From Eretmocerus hayati (Eukaryota > Arthropoda > Insecta > Hymenoptera > Aphelinidae), in the NCBI GenBank assembly GCA_029851415.1, contig CM056742.1:144527121-144591120 (forward strand): a stretch of 64,000 nt of DNA, given 5' to 3'. Of the stretch, positions 50,591 through 61,849 are shown in pieces. Under the pieces are notes generated by a model. The model was not told the DNA's origin. It saw only the letters and a list, made by a program, of their open reading frames with translations, and did no database searches. A program made the translations under genes and the position numbers. Position 1 is the first letter of the stretch; each line of letters begins with the position of its first letter.

Positions 50591-51307
50591 AACGTTGCTC
50601 CCGCCGTTGAGGCAACGCGAAAATGGCTTTTTTGAAACGTGCCGTGGTGGTTGCCACAACGTTGCGGCCTAGTTGCGCTCGATTCCCGCCAGCAGCGCCA
50701 TTGGTTCCCACGAGGTTGCGGTGAAACGTATGGGGTCACTTGAGACACTCATAGAGTCATAGTGGACCTCCGCCATAACAGAACCGGCGGATCGAAGCGT
50801 TGCTGAATGTCTACCTTACCGACGTAAGGTATGAGATTGCATCAGAGCCGTTCGATTCGAGGTATCCCCTGACTTTGACGCCGCCACCGGGTATTTCACA
50901 AACTGGAAATACTCGGTGGTGGCGCCAAAGTCAGGCTCGCCACCTCCAATCGAAAATCGAAAGTAGACGGCTTTCCTTGTCCTTGTGAGGATGGGACATA
51001 TCATGGAACAGGATTTACGGATAGTCGGTCGGATTCGAGATATTTATGGTTTGAAACGAATATTTACGGACCGGGCCCAGATCCGAAAAAATTCGTGTCA
51101 AAACATATTTATCTCGAATTCGAACCTGTCAGGCATGTAAATTCCAAAGAGAGAACTCAGGATCTAGTTCTCTATTTTGCACTTTACATACCTGACAAGC
51201 TCGGTGCTAAGTTTTATAGTCACTGTGGCTATAAAACATCATAGGTGCACTCTTTCCGTAATTGCTGTTTTCCACGATTCGGGATGAAAACGCAATTTTA
51301 CTTCTAT
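50591..51307 (+). repeat. 717-bp inverted-repeat core, left copy
   Basis: No base difference was noticed against the inverted copy at 63032-63748, and both copies are exactly 717 bp. Homology continues beyond both ends at clearly lower identity. The arm contains consecutive hairpins: TACCTTAC/GTAAGGTA; GACTTTGACGCCGCCACCGG with GGTGGTGGCGCCAAAGTC; GATTCGAGATATTTATGGTT with its partner; CTGTCAGG...CCTGACAAG; TTTTATAGTC/GGCTATAAAA. No protein is encoded. Confidence 0.88.
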
Positions 51308-51486
51308 TATATCTCCAACGGCTGGTGAGCGACTGACTCTCCCTTCTCATGTCATCTCTGCTCTCGCTTGGGCGAGTTGAAACAGGCACATCCTGCCCTG
51401 CTAGCCTAGCCAGGCCTAGCCTGCGCATCTCTGATGTGGAACGGTAGAAAACCATAGACAGGACAGGGGTGGATAGGGTATGGAGT

Positions 51487-51610
<124 letters not shown>

Positions 51611-51639
51611 TGACAAAGAGAGAGAGAACATCTTGTGCA

Positions 51640-51840
51640 AGGGATTGGAGGGAAATCCGGCCCGGCAGGCTGAGGTTTATTTTTAGAAAATCTCAATAAG
51701 TACTTGGCGAGAGGGACTTCGAGGTCAAGAAAAAATGCATCGAGAGAAACACTGTTTCACGCGTTTGCATGGCATTATTGGCTCCAACGTTTACAAATAA
51801 TCTTCCGTGCATCCATCAAGATCCGTAAATTGTTATCACG
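51640..51840 (-). repeat. Inner arm segment, inverted at 58660-58880
   Basis: Matches its inverted copy at roughly 80 per cent, including TTGATGGATGCA, AACGTTGGAG and GGATTTCCCTCCATTCC when both are read from the inside outward. Both copies stay open in the same frame over NLRxLMDAxK...RW, which could be a scrap of a former coding region. Confidence 0.65.
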
Positions 51841-51960
51841 CGCGGATGTATCCCTTTGCTCTGCGGGAGTATATGATATTATCGGGAAACTTACACATAC
51901 TGGATCCAAAAATCCATAGGTTGAAAATCTATGCCCCGTATCTTTGTCCATCTTCACCAT

Positions 51961-52737
51961 TGCTTATCGCATACTAATCAGTACTCGAGTGATGACATGC
52001 TATAAAATATGCAGAAATTTTTTTGGAACGAGTTAGAACGGCACATGTCATTTTCACATGTGGTACAAGACCTCGTATAAGACATAGGGAAAGTTGTCCA
52101 AGGAACTGACATCTGCGGTTTTCAACGTTATTACCCATAGGCGCCAGGACAAGAATGCACCCCTAGAATATTCATAATCTCGTTCATAATAAATAATCAA
52201 AATTGTGAGAAATCTTATGATAACGTTTAAGATGTCCGACGTTAAAAGTGATGTTCTTGATTATTTTAAGAGATTCTACGTACATTGCGAGTACATTGGA
52301 TGGGTACCACACTGGGACCAGGGTCCATTGTGCCTGGTCAAAACCTCGAAAGAGGTGAATCAAGTCACAAAACAAAATATCTACCCGGTTTGACATGGTC
52401 TTGGTTTCTATGGGTTAATGTCTAGCCAGAAATCCTGACGCAACAAGACCAAATGACCTCAAAATTCGATTTCAGTCACAGATACAAGGTTTGGAGCAGA
52501 TGATTTTATTTCTTTGTCTTTTTCGTGCCTTTGATCATCCCAGGGAACCTCATCAGCTTTTGAGCACATGGAACTGACATTTCACCCTGATATTGACTGA
52601 AAAAGTGATGGAGTTGAGGTAGACAATTTTCCGCGCGAGTTTCATCGATTCCCATTAATACTAATGGGAAAAATTGTTTGCGCCCAGGTCAATTGACTCT
52701 TAGCAGGTTGACATGGTATACATGGACCTCACATAAG
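51961..52737. other. Interior of the 13.3-kb element, no feature seen
   Basis: AT-rich sequence without a recognisable gene. Short frames on both strands at 52184-52396 lack motifs. Confidence 0.45.
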
Positions 52738-52984
52738 TTAACCCGTTCGCTGCGACGCCAATTTTTCGTAATTTTATTTTGGTCACGAACTGAACCCCTG
52801 ATTTTCGGGAAAAACGCTCATATGGGTCTAGACTCTCCTATATCTCACTGTTCACGTTCTTGGAAAAGTAATCCACCATGATAGATCTTTTTGGGGAAAT
52901 TTCCCGAGCAAGCCTGAGTCGAAAGATTGAACGATGAAAAATCGCGGGCCCCACTGGTGAACCCCGTCGCAGCGACGGTGTTAA
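52738..52984. mobile_element. 247-bp TTAA-terminated MITE
   Basis: TTAACCCGTTCGCTGCGAC and GTCGCAGCGACGGTGTTAA form 19-bp imperfect terminal repeats. The ends and the internal GGGCCCCACTGGTGA match the smaller element at 46040-46129, so both belong to one family. Confidence 0.8.
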
Positions 52985-53962
52985 TTACATGGCTGATTCT
53001 CGGCAATAGATGTTTATGCAGCAAACAGAGTTTTGGTTCTGGGCCTGCTTTTGTCGCAATATGATTCTATTGTTTGACATGTTTTCTTGAAATTTTGTTC
53101 ATGACAGAGTCCTTCAGGGTGAATTTACGATGCGCTGTCTGCCTTCAAAGCAAATTCCTCATTTTTAGTGAAAATCCCATAACAACAACGAGGCACGTGG
53201 CTCGAGGACTAAACTGAGCATTCTGACTATCAAAACCTATGGGAAAAAGTTGGTTCAATATTGCAGTTTTAGAGAAAAATTCGAGAAGCCCCACCATATA
53301 GATTGCCTTGACGCGACCACTGTGACAGTATGCGTGGAACTTCATTCATAACAGTATATCCATGCACGGACATTTCGACGCATCTTTGAAAATGAAAGAG
53401 ATGACTCGACGGATCGACCTAGGAATCTATTCCCATCAACTGTCTTATAAACATGTAGAAGAATTCGAAAAGACTGATTCAGGGGTCACTAGTCACTAGT
53501 GGAGATGCAAGGTCATAACACGCTCTTGGTGAATTCTCGCTATACTACTTACTACTCATATATGTGTGTCGGGCTCGAACAGTCATGATCGAGGTTATGA
53601 TGTGTTACTAACATCTGGCAGGTATACATATCCTAGGAAAGATGAATGTGAGTAATCCTGGAGCAAGCTGGAAAAACCGCCACCGGGTGTGTCTGATGGA
53701 AAATGAAATTAATTTTCCCAGTTTGCATTGCGTTGAATTGGTGCGACTAACTCCTTTACAAATTTCTTTGGCCTACCACCCCCTGAGGGTCCTAGGGCCA
53801 ATAACAGCGAGAATAACAGGGTCGTTTCGTCTCTTTTAGACTGTTTTCAAAAAATCATGGCATCTGCGGGCTTCAACCTTTTTTGGCGTAGTTGGCGTAT
53901 TTTCCTCGTCAATGTAAACCTCTACCACGAAAAAATTGCCAAAGCTGTTAACTGACTCTAGT
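52985..53962. other. Interior of the 13.3-kb element, no feature seen
   Basis: No gene or bounded repeat recognised in this stretch. Confidence 0.4.
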
Positions 53963-54182
53963 CTCTCTAAAAGTATCCGAGTGAAATTTCACCCGAAGCG
54001 AGAGTTGTTTTTTCACTCGATCCTCAAATTGCCTATAATTGACGGTATAGAAAAACTAACTATTCATTAATTGTTGAACGATATTGAAACTGAAATGATT
54101 AATAAGATCAATGAAAACTGCATATAAGAGGAAAATGAAAAAAACACTTCCAACAAAGTTTATTATCAATTCATGATTGATT

Positions 54183-54270
54183 GTTCGCTGGGATTTGAAC
54201 CCAGTTTCCTCTCAACTTGTTTGCTGTCCGATACTAACACCAAACATTTATCCAACTGAACCATGAGAGA
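54183..54270 (-). ncRNA. tRNA-derived sequence (SINE head or tRNA relic)
   Basis: On the minus strand an A box TGGTTCAGTTGG is followed by a perfect T arm CTGGGTTCAAATCCCAG containing the B box. The acceptor ends do not pair, the variable region is long, and the anticodon loop lacks T33, so it is unlikely to be a working tRNA. Pol III boxes may still be active. Confidence 0.55.
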
Positions 54271-54973
54271 AAATGCCAAGTTATACTCAATAACACTTAT
54301 GAGGGCCGTTATGGCAACAAATCTTAAGTTTTCTGAAAAAAGTGGTTTATGGTAGCCCAGCTACAATAAAAAATTGTATGTACCTCGTGCCGCAATCGCG
54401 GCTTTCCATGACTCGGGCTGCAAACTTTGCGGCACTCGGGTACATAATCTACTATTACTGTAACTTTGAGTAAGACTATTTTTTACTTTCTCCTGTGAAG
54501 TAGCCTGAATGATTGATATCTCGTGTGATACGGATTCAAAATCCCATTAAATGAGGCTACAAGTCTGATTGTTAATTCGACAGGAATAGTTGCTATTTAC
54601 GAACTAAATATCAATATATTAGATAGAATATGGGTGATTATGAGATAACTTATGCATTTGATACCCTGACCTCGCATTCATATTAGACCACCAAATTTGA
54701 TGAGTCGAACGATGATATCTGGTATATTCTATTGAAAGGAAGATGTCCCAATAGCTTTGGGAGCGGATATGAGTCTCATGTAGACCAGAGCCCACCAAAT
54801 GTGGTCAAAACGTCTTTACTGTGGTGCATGTCCTAAATTTGAGTTGCACGTTTCAATCGTTTAGTTTCCCGAGACATCCATTCAATCTCGGTCCCGCACC
54901 ACTCAAACATCAAAATTGGATCATAAGAGCGTAATATTATGTACAAATCGGGTATCAAGTCTTACTTTAAAAT

Positions 54974-55870
54974 ACTCTCTCTTAACTTTTCCGAGTGAAA
55001 TCTCACTCGGAAAGAGTGAGTTCTGACTCGGAGTTCGGAGTGAAATCGTGGCAACTCGGTACCGAGTGAGTTTCACTCAGAAAAAAGAGTGAGATTTTTC
55101 ACTCGGGGAATCCGAGTGAATCCAAATGTTATTTAGCTGAAACTGAATATTTTCGTTTAATCAATACGTTGCGAGCTAAAAAATTGATGAATTATTGTTA
55201 ATCATCCGAAGGTTGGAAGAAAAGAAAAAAATCTACTCCGCCTGTGTGGCATGGTCATTTCTCAATATTTTTGTAATTCAGGAAGTGCGGGGAATCGAAC
55301 TTGGTTGTCATGATTGTAAGTCGGACTGCTTCTCCACTGGGCTACTGCTGCTGTTGATATCTGAGGTCCATAGCAACCTGTTATGTGAATGATGCACCGT
55401 GTAACTTTATACGTGTCGTAAGTGGAAATGAAAATATGAAAACTAGCAATGGTTTCGGGTGAAGAAACAACAATAGTGAAACCTACATTTCCCCGGTAAC
55501 AGGGCATTGCTTCTATATTAATAGGGTTGATTAATTTATACGTAATATGATATAATATTGGTCTGTATATGAATTTATAAAACTTATGGATTGACATTTC
55601 TTATCTCAGTTTTTCAAGGATTATTGTAGGAAATCTACTATTTTCCTCTTTGTGAGCTACGCAACTACGCATTGATCCATCAGTAACAAACGTGCCGTAA
55701 AACATAACCAAAAATTTGATTTGAGCGTCTCACTCTTGCATCCGAGTGAAATTTCACTCGAACTTCGGAGTGAAATTTTTGAGTTTTTTGATATCTGACT
55801 CTTTACCGAGTGAAATGGACTTTCACTCGGAATCCGAACGGAAAATCTCACTCGGAGAAGTTGAGAGAGC
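54974..55870. mobile_element. CGAGTGA-palindrome element, copy 1
   Basis: About 0.9 kb with ends CTCTCTTAACTTTTCCGAGT and the mirrored ACTCGGAGAAGTTGAGAGAG. The subterminal regions hold many CGAGTGA and TCACTCG motifs in short palindromes (for example CGAGTGAAATTTCACTCG near 55743). The centre carries a tRNA-like segment on the minus strand. A direct copy at 57533-58403 shares the whole length at roughly 80 per cent, which supports a mobile unit. Confidence 0.75.
55285..55346 (-). ncRNA. tRNA-like Pol III boxes inside copy 1
   Basis: TAGCCCAGTGG (A box, 55334-55344) and AGTTCGATTCC (B box, 55291-55301) on the minus strand, about 43 bases apart. The T stem is degenerate. The same pair of boxes is kept in the second copy of the element. 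Confidence 0.5.
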
Positions 55871-56869
55871 TTGGAACACAACCGACATTCCTGAAATTTT
55901 GCAAACTTTTCGAACACTTCTTGATAATCCGCCTCCGGACCTGCGAATCACTTCAAGTGGCTCTATAACGGCAGTAATTAACCCCTAACTCACCAAAGAA
56001 CAAAATTCTACCACCAGCGGAGTGATGAATTTCGTCAGCAGCTTCCGGCGCGATGATTTGTTGACAGTTTTTCCGTTGCAAATTAAGACCGTGGTCACTG
56101 GCTCTCGAGCACCGTGCAACATTCGGGTCCAAAAATTTTCTTACAGTCGACTCTCACCGCAAAAAAGGGCTGTGTATTCGGGAAAAACGATCTGTTTTGA
56201 TTTACGCCTTCAAGATCAGTTTTGATGCCAAATGTTCTTACTGAGGCTTGTCCTTGCCGTGGCAAAAATATGTCGAAAATTGCTCATATCATTGACGTAT
56301 ATTGACCAACGTTTATGCCCGTCTGGGAATTGTTTTTGGGTGTCAGATTAATTGGGAAACACCTTTGAGCAGTCAAATTGCAGCTATATTTCGACTAGTC
56401 AATTTTTGGGTCAAATCCTGACCTCCGTCATTTTTGGCCACGAAATACCTAATTTCTCTCATAATCACCCATGTACGGAGAAATTGAAGAGTCCTGTTTA
56501 AAATCGAATTACACATTTACATTCGATTTAAGAACGTTTCAGTAAAATTGTCAAAATGATGATATTGAGCTATGAGAACACATTATGTCTGCCGATTTCT
56601 CTCGATTATCGAGTTATTACAATGACTTGATCGATCGAGTGACCTAAAATCACTCGAACGGTGCGTTATTTTCCTCAACTTTCACTCGAAAGCAAGATTC
56701 GGTTAGTGACTCGAGCTTCGAGTGATGAAAACCGCTCGAATACTTTTAGAGAGTCGACTTGGGAGTTTATTTACTAGGGAGCAATTGTCGCGATTGTCGG
56801 GTCAACTTCTAGTCGACCTAACGCATCTTCATCCAAGTTCCATATATTTCAACACCAGCAGTTCCACAG

Positions 56870-57225
56870 TTTCAACCCCATAACTCAAAAAGAATACATT
56901 GTAAAGAAAAATGTGTGGAGTGACGTTTTGAAGGTCTTTTAGAGATGAACAGAAAAGATCTCCACACATTCTCTCGTGTAAACCCTCCGGTTTTCGTAAT
57001 AGAAGTATTTCCGTGTAAGAAACATAATTTTTTTTTCATTTCTGTTGGTTGCACCTGAGTTCAGAAAAAATATAGGCCTAGAACGGAAATACATTCATTG
57101 CGGTAACAGAAAGCCCCACATGAGAAAATAAGTACAGACCCTCATTTGTTCATCTTTCAAAGATCTACAAAAAGTTGCTCTACAAATTTCTGGATAAAAT
57201 GCGTTCCCATCGAGTTATCTGGGGT
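56870..57225. repeat. Head-to-head pair of about-166-bp modules
   Basis: One module on the minus strand (56876-57030; GTGTGGAGATCTTTTCTGTTC when complemented) faces one on the plus strand (57075-57225; TTCATCTTTCAAAGATCTAC, AAAGTTGCTCTAC). These are the same modules that form the tandem array at 60860-61620. Confidence 0.7.
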
Positions 57226-57532
57226 AGAAAAGTGAAAATTGTCAATATTCAACACCTATTCTCGACGATTTCCAAAAGCGGCTCATGTGGCGATTTTGTT
57301 TCTTATTGGTATGTGATCCCATGAATTTCTCCAACCATACGAATCACATTTGCGGTCGGGAGTCCGGATTGTGACCTGCTCCAAGAGCACCGAGCAATCG
57401 ATCAGTAATAACCCACACGTGTGGGTTGAACATTTAGTTCGACGAGCCTAATTATTTAAATTAGGCTCGTTGGGCTAGACCGTTTCAATGATGATATGAA
57501 TGAAGAGAGAGGAAGATAGAGAGAGGGAGAGA

Positions 57533-58403
57533 CTCTCTTCACTTTCTCGAGTGAGATCTCACTCGAAAAGAGTGAGTTCTCACTCAGAGTTCCGAGTGAA
57601 ATTGTGGCAACTCGGTACCCAGTGAGTTTCACTCAGAAAAAAGAGTGAGATTTTTCACTCGGAGAATCCGAGTGAATCCAAATTTTATTTAGCTGAAACT
57701 GAATATTTTCAATTAATCAATACGTGACGGGCTATAAAATTTATAAATTACTATTGATTATCCGAAGATTGGGGAAAAAGAAAAAATCTACTTCACCCGC
57801 AGTGGCATAATAACTTCAATATTTTGTCGTTTGGGGAGTGCAGGGGATCGAACTGAGGTCGTCTTGCTAATGAATCGGATTGCTTCTCCACTGGGCTACC
57901 GGTGCTGTTGCACTTGTAAATTCATAGCACCTACTTATGGGAATGATGCACTGTGTAATTTTGTGCGTGCCGTATGTGGAAATGAAAATATGAAAACTAG
58001 CTATTGTTTTGAGTGAAAAAATTACAAAAGAGAAACCCACATTTCCCCGGTGACGGGGCATTGCTTCTATGGATATTAACAGGATTGATGGATTTTTTGA
58101 CAATAACATGGTATCATATTGGGCTGTATATTTCTAGAACTTATGGAAGAGGATATGAATATTTCTTCGCTCAGTTTCTTAACAAATATTGCAGAAAACC
58201 TACCATTCTCCTCTTTGGAAGCTACACGTTGATCCATCAGTAACAAACGAGCGGCGAATCATAACCTAAAATTTGATTCGGGCGTCTCACTCTTGCTTCT
58301 GAGGAGTGCAATCTCACTCGAACTTTCGAGTGAGATTATTGATTTGTCCATTTTTGACTCTTTACCTAGTGAGATGGACTCTCACTCGGACAAGTTAAGA
58401 GAG
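57533..58403. mobile_element. CGAGTGA-palindrome element, copy 2
   Basis: Direct repeat of 54974-55870 with ends CTCTCTTCACTTTCTCGAGT and the mirrored CGGACAAGTTAAGAGAG. It has the same internal order: palindromic cluster, AATCCAAATTTTATTTAGC, tRNA-like boxes, AAACCCACATTTCCCCGGTG, palindromic cluster. No coding frame is conserved between the copies. Confidence 0.75.
57838..57905 (-). ncRNA. tRNA-like Pol III boxes inside copy 2
   Basis: TAGCCCAGTGG (57888-57898) is identical to that of copy 1, with AGTTCGATCCC (57843-57853) as B box. Retention of both boxes despite divergence elsewhere suggests they matter for the element or were young when it spread. Confidence 0.5.
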
Positions 58404-59170
58404 GAGAAATATGATATAGAAGAAAGTATTTTGACCAACTTGAATATCTACGGCTTCGTTCTACTTGCACCTTGACAAGCCACTACTCATTTCTTCCAAA
58501 CTCACCAACAACGAAACAGATGATTTTCGCTTTTATTTAAATGTATTCAGACCTCGATTCAGACGCTATAAATTTTCTCTGCATGGAGTTTTTTCTTATT
58601 AATGTTGAAAGGTATCTCCTGGAGAATCGACCTCATGGTTCAATAGGCCGAGAATTGCTTCTCGTGGCGAATGGAAATGATAAGAATTTGCGGAGCTTGA
58701 TGGATGCATGGAAGTGTATTATTGGACAACGTTGGAGACCTGAGCAGAGCCAATGCATCAGAGGAAATGCGTGTCGAAACAGCGTCTCTCGATGCATTCT
58801 TTTCTAAGTCCCGCTCGCCAAGTACCGAGATTTTCTAAAAATGAATCTCGGCCTGTCGGTCCGGATTTCCCTCCATTCCCTTGCACCAGATATTCTCTCT
58901 CTCTCTCAGTCTTTTTCTCGCGCGCTCGCTCGCACTCTCTCACTCTACCCTCCTATCGTTCTCCCTCTTTCCTTTGTCTCTCTCTCCCCTGCATGTGGTG
59001 TTCTCCCTATCCGCATCAGAAATGATCAGAAATACGCAGGCAGGGCTTGCATCCTGCAGGATGTGCCTGCTTCCAGCTCCGTGAAGTTGGCCTGCCACTT
59101 TGAGATAAATATACCGAAAAATCAAGCAAAAAATCCTGTATCCAATGGTATAAATCTTTTAATTTGAGTA

Positions 59171-59715
59171 ATTTGAGTATTTGAGCAATTAATTTTCAGA
59201 GTCTGAAAAATTATCCTGCTCCACTAAAACATAAGAAATTCTCATCACTTCTCGAATATACACATTAGGGGCAGCTACGCAGGCTTAAATTGAAGCTCTT
59301 AATTTGAGTATTTTGATTCCAGCACCCAAACTTATCATTATTGACGCAAAATTGTTTAAACAGACAGGGAGAAGTCCCCATGTATAAGGTATGGGCGGCG
59401 CCGACCGTGGCGGTGGCGGGAGGGGTAGCAAAGTGGGGAGTGCGCATACTTCCCGTGTTGGCGCCTGCCTATGCATTATACATGGGACTTCTCTCTGTCT
59501 GTTTGAACAATTTTGCGTCAATAATGATACTTTCGGATGCTGGAATCGAAATATTCAAATTAAGAACTTCTAATTAAGCCTACGTAGCTGCCCCTAATGT
59601 GTATATTCGAGAAGTGATGAAAATTTCTTATGTAATTTATATGAAAATTTCTTATGTTTTAGTGGGGGGTAATTTGTCAGACTTTGAAAATTAATTGCTC
59701 AAACACTCAAATTAA
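59171..59715. mobile_element. 545-bp foldback nested in the left arm of the Mutator-like element
   Basis: Absent from the right arm, where AATTTGAGTA runs straight into CCCGTGAAAA. The arms pair via TTTGAGCAATTAATTTTC, CTAAAACATAAGAAATT and TCTCGAATATACACATTAGG, then GGGCAGCTACG. The centre is GC-rich (GGCGGCGCCGACCG). Confidence 0.8.
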
Positions 59716-59993
59716 CCGTGAAAAAATGTTTGGTGCACGATCATGCATGATGGCATACCGCTACTGGTGCACGATCATGCATGGCCGCGTACAGAAGATG
59801 GTGGTATGTAGTCATGCATGTTTCATGCATGAATCATGCACGACCATGCACCATATTTGCAAATTATACTTGGAATTAGGTTATATTTTCGGTGTATGGA
59901 GAAAGCTCACGATTTAGAAATGTGGAATGTGACAGAGAAAAATCTCCCATCTTACGTTCTCATGACTGGCTCAAACGATGTCAAGAAAATTTC

Positions 59994-60191
59994 TATCAAG
60001 CGATAGCCCGGGTAGAAATGAGCTCGGGAAGCAGGTTTTTGTACAGTAAGGATCTCCTTGCGTCCAAAAAAGTGAAATATTGATATATTGCATCGATGTT
60101 CCACTGTTTTCGTCATGGACGCGTAAAGAGGCTCTTACAGCAGGAATACCTGGCTTTCCGGGCTCACCTCTTCCCGGGCTATATCTTGATT
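59994..60191. mobile_element. 198-bp foldback nested in the same arm
   Basis: ATCAAGCGATAGCCCGGG near 59995 pairs with CCCGGGCTATATCTTGAT near 60190. It interrupts GATGTC and AAAAATTGACCGG, which are contiguous in the right arm. No coding function is inferred for the open frame crossing it. Confidence 0.7.
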
Positions 60192-60859
60192 GTAATTCAA
60201 AAAATTGACCGGTATTCCAGGAGGATACTTCATCTCCCTCACGGTGGTCTTGAACTCCGTTCATATTTGGTCGACATACAGAACCTAAAATTCCTGTGCA
60301 ATGTGTTTCTGTGCACTCGCACAGGAGATCATTTCCTGACAAGAATCAAAATTGTACTCTGGTCCGTTTTTGAAAAGATTGAAAAAGAGGTGGTTTTTTG
60401 GCAATTTCCTGTCGGAATTCTTCCTCAACTCGAAAGGAGCACATTTTATCGAAAAATATATAGAGAAATTATTTGTAGATTTTCAAAAAATCTAAAAAAA
60501 AGTATTCTCATAGTTTTTCTCGTACAACGTATCCTGTTAGGGATATTTGGGGATGATCCTCGAAAATTCATATTCTCGTAAAACGGATCCTGTTCGCGCT
60601 ATTTGAAGATTTTTCGTCCAGGTCCAAATTCTCTTCACCAATAGAGATGAGAATATAAATCTGCTCGTAAATCTTGATCAAAAATGTGTAGAGCAACTTC
60701 TTGTGGATCTTCAGAAGATAAAAGAATAAGGTCTTCCCACATTTTCTCATATAAGACCTCCAGTTTCGGCAATGAACGGGAACCCATCTTCTAACCCGGT
60801 CGAAACCGACGAAAATAAAGACAAAATATACTTTTCAGACGAATATACTTGAATCGCGG

Positions 60860-61620
60860 AAACAGGAAGAATCCGGTAAGAAAATGTGTCCAGACATTTT
60901 TAAAACGCGTTTATTTGTTCGTCTCTCAAAGATCTATGGAAAGTTGCTCTACAGATTTTGCAATAAAATGTATCCCTTGTGAGTTGTGGGGTCAAAACGA
61001 TGAGAAACATGGGTCTTGGACGAAAATCCTACGAAGCCTTACATGAGAAAATGTGCGGAGATCTTTTCTGTTTATCTATTGAAAATCCACCAAAAGTTGC
61101 TCTACACATTTCTCGAGAAAATGGAGTTCTCATGAGTTATGGGATCAAAACCGTGAAAAATGTGGACCTTGGACGGAAATGTCTTGATTGCGGAAACAGG
61201 AAGCCTCATATGAGAGAATGTGAGGAGACCTATTTTGTTCATCCTTCAAAGATCCATGAAAAACTGCTCCGCACATTCTCGGATAAAACGTATTTCTCAT
61301 GAGTTGTGGGGTCGAGACCGTGAAAATCATGGTCTGGGGCGGAAATACGCCAATTACGGAAACAGGAGGCCGTACGCGAGGAAATGTGTACAGACTTTTT
61401 TTGTTCATCTTTTAAAAATCCACCAGAAGTTGCTCTACACATTTTTCGACAAAATGTATACCTCATGAGTTATGGGATCGAAACCGTGGAAAATATGGAT
61501 CTTGGACGGAAATGTCTTGGTTGCGGAAACAGAAAGCCTCATATGAGAAAATGTGTGAAGAGCTTTTTTGTTCATCTTTCCAAGATCTAGAAAAGTTCCT
61601 CAACACATTCTGACAAAAGT
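60860..61620 (+). repeat. Tandem array of about-166-bp modules
   Basis: GAGTTRTGGGRTC recurs at 60981, 61134, 61301 and 61467, with spacings 153, 167 and 166. The first gap lacks a short segment around GCGGAAACAGGA. Each unit also contains CATATGAGAAAATGTG, TTGTTCATC and TTGCTCTACACATT. A minus-strand unit lies at about 60670-60780, and others occur outside this element at 56870-57225. Confidence 0.85.
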
Positions 61621-61689
61621 GTATCTTGACAACCGTATACCCACATTATTTCTGGATGCATAACAGCTCCTAATTTTGATAGAACATGT

Positions 61690-61849
61690 CTCTCTAATCG
61701 CATTTGAGTGAAAATTTACTCAATTTCACTCGAAAAGAGCGAGAATTTCGCTCGAGACGAGTCACAGCATCGCAACTCAGCTTCGAGTGACACGATTATC
61801 ACTATGAGCCGGGTTGCGACACAGTTTTCACTCGAATTTTTTCAGAGAG
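61690..61849. mobile_element. Short CGAGTGA-type MITE
   Basis: CTCTCTAATCGCATTTGAGT is mirrored by the complement of ACTCGAATTTTTTCAGAGAG. The inside is full of TCACTCG and CGAGTGA. The flanking GATAGAAC/GTTCTATC also pairs, so the true ends may lie about 20 bases further out. Confidence 0.6.

Larger units (their letters stand above)
53963..56752. mobile_element. Possible CTCTCTAAAAGTA-ended element with CGAGTGA clusters
   Basis: CTCTCTAAAAGTATCCGAGT at 53963 is mirrored by the complement of ACTTTTAGAGAG ending near 56752, and both ends carry CACTCG/CGAGTG inverted motifs. It would enclose the related element 54974-55870 and a tRNA-like relic. The two ends may instead be unrelated solo fragments. 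Confidence 0.45.

Noticed and set aside
54183..54270. A functional tRNA gene
   Set aside because: The T arm is perfect but the acceptor ends do not pair and the anticodon loop is abnormal.
60096..60581. 161-codon open frame in the Mutator-like element
   Set aside because: It crosses a nested foldback and an arm of the inverted repeat, and has no transposase motif.
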